Below, in pieces: positions 60,618-64,000 of a DNA stretch of 64,000 nt. This DNA comes from Bacillota bacterium (GTDB lineage: Bacteria > Bacillota > Clostridia > Christensenellales > SZUA-584): NCBI GenBank assembly GCA_023408075.1, contig JAEYKW010000027.1:186001-250000 (forward strand). Reading direction: 5' to 3'. A program made the position numbers and the translations under genes. The stretch's first letter is position 1. The number at the start of each line of letters is the position of its first letter. The notes beneath the pieces were generated by a model. It was not told where the DNA came from. It did no database searches and saw only the letters and a list, made by a program, of their open reading frames with translations.

Positions 60618-61694
60618 TTACTGAATATTAACAATTTCTTTGATTGTGATATTGAGCAGTGCGCGGTCATGCGCAAGATCCATGAATGTGTCTGTCGGTT
60701 TGCCATCGGCAAGGAGCTTGACGACAGGGCGCAGGCTGGCAGATTCATGGTTCTTGGTAACAATGGCCGTCTCGCCGGAGCTCAGGCGCACGCACGTGCC
60801 CACCGGGTACGGCGCGACCTTTCGCGTGAGCGCATTGACAATGCTCGGGTCAAACATCGAGTTGTATCCGCCCATGATGTATTCGATGGCGTCCGAGGGC
60901 AGCATGGCCTTCCGATAAGGCCTGTCTGCGGTCAGCGCATCAAAAACGTCCACCACGCCGACAATGCGACCGAAAAGATGAATCGATTCGCCTGACAGCC
61001 CCTGCGGGTATCCTTTGCCGTTAAACTGCTCGTGGTGCTGCAGTGCCGTGTTGCGCGCTGCGTCGGGAATATCCATATAATCGCAGAGGTACGCGTAGCC
61101 GCGCTCGCTGTGCTTCTTGATTTCCTCAAACTCTTCGGGTGTCAGCCTTGAGGGCTTATTGAGTATCTCCTTTTCAATGAACATCTTTCCCGTATCGTGC
61201 AGCAGCGCGCCGAGGGCCAGCTGATGAAGCATTTTTTTATTAAGCCCGAGCGTGATGCCGATCACGATGGAGAGTATGGCAACATTGAGGCTGTGGCTGT
61301 AGGTGTAGTCGTCGTAGGTTCGAAGATCTATCATATTGACCATGACCTGGCTCGAATGCAGAATCTCATCAACCGTACACTGCAGCAGCTTGTTGATCGT
61401 CTGCATGCGGGTCCGGAATGCGGACGGCCTGTTGAGCTGGGTGTTATCGAGCAGGGCCTGAAGCTCGTTCTTCATCGTCATTTTGAGCTCCGCACTGACG
61501 ACATCGTTGACATAAAGGCCTTCGGATAATTCATCGTCGATATAAAGCCCCTGATACCCAAGCTCCGAGATTTTTTTAATAAACGAATCGGTTAAGAGCC
61601 GTCCTTTGCGAAGCAAAATGCGGTTTCGCGAAAGCACGAGGTCCGAAGCCAATTTGTAGCCGGGGCGCAGGTGGCTAATCGGGATATATCTCAT
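60618..61694 (-). CDS. HD-GYP domain protein, putative c-di-GMP phosphodiesterase
   Basis: 358 residues. The HD-GYP domain (about 120-300) has the metal-binding HDTGK (ALLHDTGKMF), the HHEQFNGKGYPQGL signature containing GYP, and DVFDALTADRPYRKA. The N-terminal 110 residues form a domain often found in front of HD-GYP (RPGYKLASDLVLSRNRILLRKG). It would hydrolyse cyclic di-GMP, lowering it to favour motility. Located three bases after cheA, so it is likely in the chemotaxis operon. Confidence 0.92.
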   Translation of the reverse strand: MRYIPISHLRPGYKLASDLVLSRNRILLRKGRLLTDSFIKKISELGYQGLYIDDELSEGLYVNDVVSAELKMTMKNELQALLDNTQLNRPSAFRTRMQTINKLLQCTVDEILHSSQVMVNMIDLRTYDDYTYSHSLNVAILSIVIGITLGLNKKMLHQLALGALLHDTGKMFIEKEILNKPSRLTPEEFEEIKKHSERGYAYLCDYMDIPDAARNTALQHHEQFNGKGYPQGLSGESIHLFGRIVGVVDVFDALTADRPYRKAMLPSDAIEYIMGGYNSMFDPSIVNALTRKVAPYPVGTCVRLSSGETAIVTKNHESASLRPVVKLLADGKPTDTFMDLAHDRALLNITIKEIVNIQ

Positions 61695-61697
61695 CTG

Positions 61698-63713
61698 TCA
61701 ACCCATCAGTCCATTCACGTCCAGAATAAGACTGACACTCCCATCTCCTAGTATCGTACAGCCCGCGACACTCTTGGATAAGCCAAGTATCTTTGAGATA
61801 TAAACGGGCAAAGGTTTCACGACTGTCTGCTGCTCGCCGATCAGTTCGTCGACAAACAGGCAGTAGTTCAGCGTCTGGGTTTCCAAAAGAACCAATATGC
61901 CGTCTTCAAAAGATGTGATGTCGGTGTCGATACTGAACACCTTGTGCAGCCGCAGTATCGGATAACAGTTGCCGCGCATGGTGATCATTTCGTTGCCGTC
62001 GGGGTCCTTGGCGATGTCTTTCAAGTTCTTGAGCTTAAACGATTCCTTGATGGACAGCAGAGGGAGGATGAAGACGTTACCGCCGACGCTCACCTGCATG
62101 CCCTCGATAATCGCAAGCGTGAGCGGAATGCGTATCTGAACGGTCATGCCGCGCCCCGGGGTGCTGTCTACGGTCAGCGCACCGCCGATCCTTTGTATGT
62201 TTTTCTGCGCCACATCCATGCCGACGCCGCGGCCGGAGAATTCGGTCACCTGCTCCTTGGTGGAAAAACCCGGTGAAAAGATCAGAGAATAAGCTTCTTT
62301 ATCCGTCATATCGGCGGGGTTCTTTTTCACAAGGCCTTTGCTGATGCCTTTCTGGATAATCGCTTCTCTGTTCAGCCCGCGTCCGTCGTCGGAAATGCTG
62401 ATCAGCACATCGCTGCCCGAGTTGTGCGCTTCGAGCGTAATCCGGCCTGTGGGGCTTTTGCCGAGCTTTACGCGCTCCTCGGTGGTTTCAAGGCCGTGGT
62501 CCATCGAATTGCGGATAATGTGCATGAGGGGGTCGGACAGATTGTCGATCACGTTTTTATCGAGTTCCGTATCTTCACCGACGATAATCAGCTCAGATTG
62601 TTTGCCGAATTTGTTCGCCATGTCGCGGACAATGCGCTCCATTTTGTGGAACGTCGCCGAGACGGGAATCATACGGATGGCCATCACGATATCCTGCAGC
62701 TCGTCCGTCAGTTTTCTTAATTGGCGTGATGCCTTGTCAAAGCTGTCAAGGCCGAGCTTTAGCACCTCCGGATTCTTGGTCACGGTAGATTCCGTGATGA
62801 CGATTTCGCCCACGATATCCATAAGCATATCGAGCTTGTTCAAGTTGACGCTCATGTAATTCTGCTGCTTGACATTGTGCGAAGCATCGGTGCTTTGAGC
62901 CACGCCTTCGGGCGCTTTCGATTTCACGGTTTCGGCAGGCGCAGCTTCCTCAGCCTTCGGCTCCGACAAATCTTCAAAATGCAGCTCATTTATAAAAAAT
63001 GCTTCTTTAATCTTGTTGTGAATCACATGGGCAGGCTGATCGGACTCAATATAAAGATCAAAGCCGTTGGCGGTGATTTCATCGTCGCTGTGCTCGCCGA
63101 GGAGGTCGCCCGGGACTGTCACAACTTTTTGGCACAGCAATTCGAGAGATTTCACGATTCCGAGAGCCCTTATGTTTTCCATCTTGCTGTCTCTTTGGAA
63201 CGTCACATGGGCTTTATAGCGGCTCAATCCGGGGGTAGAGGCGGCAAACAGCAAAGCGGCTTGCGCTTCTTCCGAAGATGGTTCGTCATCCTTGGGTTCA
63301 TGAACCCTGTCTGAGGAAGTGAGGACTTTGTAGAATTTGCGCACATCGTCGGTGATATGAGTCAGGTCGCCGTCGGGCAGGCCGCTGCTTTGTATTTTGC
63401 CGAATTCGGCTTTCATCGCATCCACGGATGAAAAGACAAGGTCGCTGATTTTGCGGTAGTCCCGTTTACGCGCCTGATGTTCGCGCAGAAATCCAAAAAG
63501 GTCCTCAAGTGCATGAGAAAGGCCGGTGATGTTGTCGAAGTTCATCATCGCCGAAGATCCTTTTATCGTATGCAGTATCCGAAAAATATCGCCTATTTGT
63601 TCAGATGTAAAGGTGCCGCTTTTTTCACAAGCCAAAAGCAAAGACTCCAGGCTGTCGAGAAGCTGTCCGTTTTCATACAGATAAACATCCAGTATCGAAT
63701 CATTCGCTGACAT
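61698..63713 (-). CDS. cheA: Chemotaxis histidine kinase CheA
   Basis: 671 residues. Hpt domain with phosphoacceptor His48 (ILHTIKGSSAMM), a P2-like CheY-docking segment (about 165-250), a dimerisation domain (about 285-350, starting VNLNKLDMLMDIVGEI), HATPase (RNSMDHGLE, SDDGRGLNREAI, SGRGVGMDVA) and a C-terminal CheW domain ending GDGSVSLILDVNGLMG. Receives signals from methyl-accepting receptors and phosphorylates CheY. Lies between cheY and the HD-GYP gene. Confidence 0.95.
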   Translation of the reverse strand: MSANDSILDVYLYENGQLLDSLESLLLACEKSGTFTSEQIGDIFRILHTIKGSSAMMNFDNITGLSHALEDLFGFLREHQARKRDYRKISDLVFSSVDAMKAEFGKIQSSGLPDGDLTHITDDVRKFYKVLTSSDRVHEPKDDEPSSEEAQAALLFAASTPGLSRYKAHVTFQRDSKMENIRALGIVKSLELLCQKVVTVPGDLLGEHSDDEITANGFDLYIESDQPAHVIHNKIKEAFFINELHFEDLSEPKAEEAAPAETVKSKAPEGVAQSTDASHNVKQQNYMSVNLNKLDMLMDIVGEIVITESTVTKNPEVLKLGLDSFDKASRQLRKLTDELQDIVMAIRMIPVSATFHKMERIVRDMANKFGKQSELIIVGEDTELDKNVIDNLSDPLMHIIRNSMDHGLETTEERVKLGKSPTGRITLEAHNSGSDVLISISDDGRGLNREAIIQKGISKGLVKKNPADMTDKEAYSLIFSPGFSTKEQVTEFSGRGVGMDVAQKNIQRIGGALTVDSTPGRGMTVQIRIPLTLAIIEGMQVSVGGNVFILPLLSIKESFKLKNLKDIAKDPDGNEMITMRGNCYPILRLHKVFSIDTDITSFEDGILVLLETQTLNYCLFVDELIGEQQTVVKPLPVYISKILGLSKSVAGCTILGDGSVSLILDVNGLMG

Positions 63714-63763
63714 GAAAAGTTCCCTTCTTTCCTAATAATTAGCTCAAATGAAACAGTGCACCT

Positions 63764-64000
63764 TTACGGAAGATTGTTGAGAGCAGCAATGATCACATCT
63801 TCTTTAAAGGGTTTGACAATAAAGCCTTTGGCTCCCGAAAGAACGGCTTCTCTGACCATGCTTTCCTGGCCCATCGCGCTGATCATAACAATGTTGGCTT
63901 TGGGATCCGCCTCAAGGATTTTTTTGAGACAGGTCAGGCCGTCCATTTCGGGCATTGTGATGTCCATTGTCACGATATCAGGCCCCAGTTCCTGATATTT
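63764..64000 (-). CDS. CheY-like response regulator, 5' end cut by window edge
   Basis: The visible 78 codons cover the C-terminal two thirds of a stand-alone receiver: phosphoacceptor Asp in DIVTMDITMPEMDG, Thr/Ser-type position in IVMISAMGQE and the conserved Lys in GFIVKPFKED. The protein ends right after the receiver, as in CheY. About 40 N-terminal residues are outside the window. It lies 50 bases upstream of cheA. Confidence 0.92.
   Translation of the reverse strand, partial: KYQELGPDIVTMDITMPEMDGLTCLKKILEADPKANIVMISAMGQESMVREAVLSGAKGFIVKPFKEDVIIAALNNLP

Overview
The window looks like a chromosomal segment of a spore-forming, motile anaerobic Bacillota, most likely class Clostridia. 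The rpmH-rnpA-yidD-yidC-khpB block, a T-box-controlled ileS, a SpoVT regulator, DnaD/DnaI-type replication proteins, AddAB instead of RecBCD, PepF, and a CheA/CheY/HD-GYP group all point this way. Base composition is moderately GC-rich with strong AGGAGG-type ribosome binding sites. No tRNA, rRNA, CRISPR array, transposase or prophage gene was recognised. A Christensenella-like lineage is possible, but the genus cannot be settled from this sequence.

Layout. 1-3.9 kb: 5' part of ileS with its T-box leader, a PH-like membrane protein and an AEC-family permease. 4-8.5 kb: a membrane-anchored Trp-rich protein, the ribosomal protein L34 / RNase P / membrane insertase cluster and an SDR enzyme. 8.8-15 kb (minus): aldo-keto reductase with Fe-S domain, TIM-barrel isomerase, PepF, and a DnaI-like loader with a four-repeat DnaD-like protein. 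15.2-23.8 kb: a secreted GLUG/Ig-like surface protein, a Ca2+-type P-ATPase with a PHP phosphatase, and a KtrB/KtrA potassium system. 24.3-29.6 kb: a split glutamate synthase operon of five genes. 29.6-31.5 kb: an AT-rich two-gene island (ParA-type ATPase plus RelA/SpoT-domain protein). 31.7-36.7 kb (minus): YqeY, an orphan cyclic-di-GMP-I riboswitch, six tandem paralogous small zinc-ribbon membrane proteins, a hydrolase, and a J-domain protein with a degenerate GGDEF domain. 37-49 kb: chromate transporter halves cotranslated with aconitase, SpoVT, and assorted metabolic and unknown genes separated by repeat-rich intergenic DNA. 49.4-55.8 kb: addB-addA. 56-60 kb: a two-component system divergent from an ABC exporter. 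60.4-64 kb: a broken YbjQ-like gene, HD-GYP, CheA and the end of CheY.

Connections. Three items concern cyclic-di-GMP: the riboswitch at 32.5 kb, the degenerate GGDEF fusion at 35.5 kb and the HD-GYP phosphodiesterase at 60.6 kb next to cheA. Two genes far apart (aconitase and a 77-aa protein) carry perfect palindromes of the same TGATACA half-site at their promoters. The best candidates for undescribed biology are the ParA-RelA/SpoT island, the riboswitch that precedes no recognisable gene, and the six-copy zinc-ribbon array.
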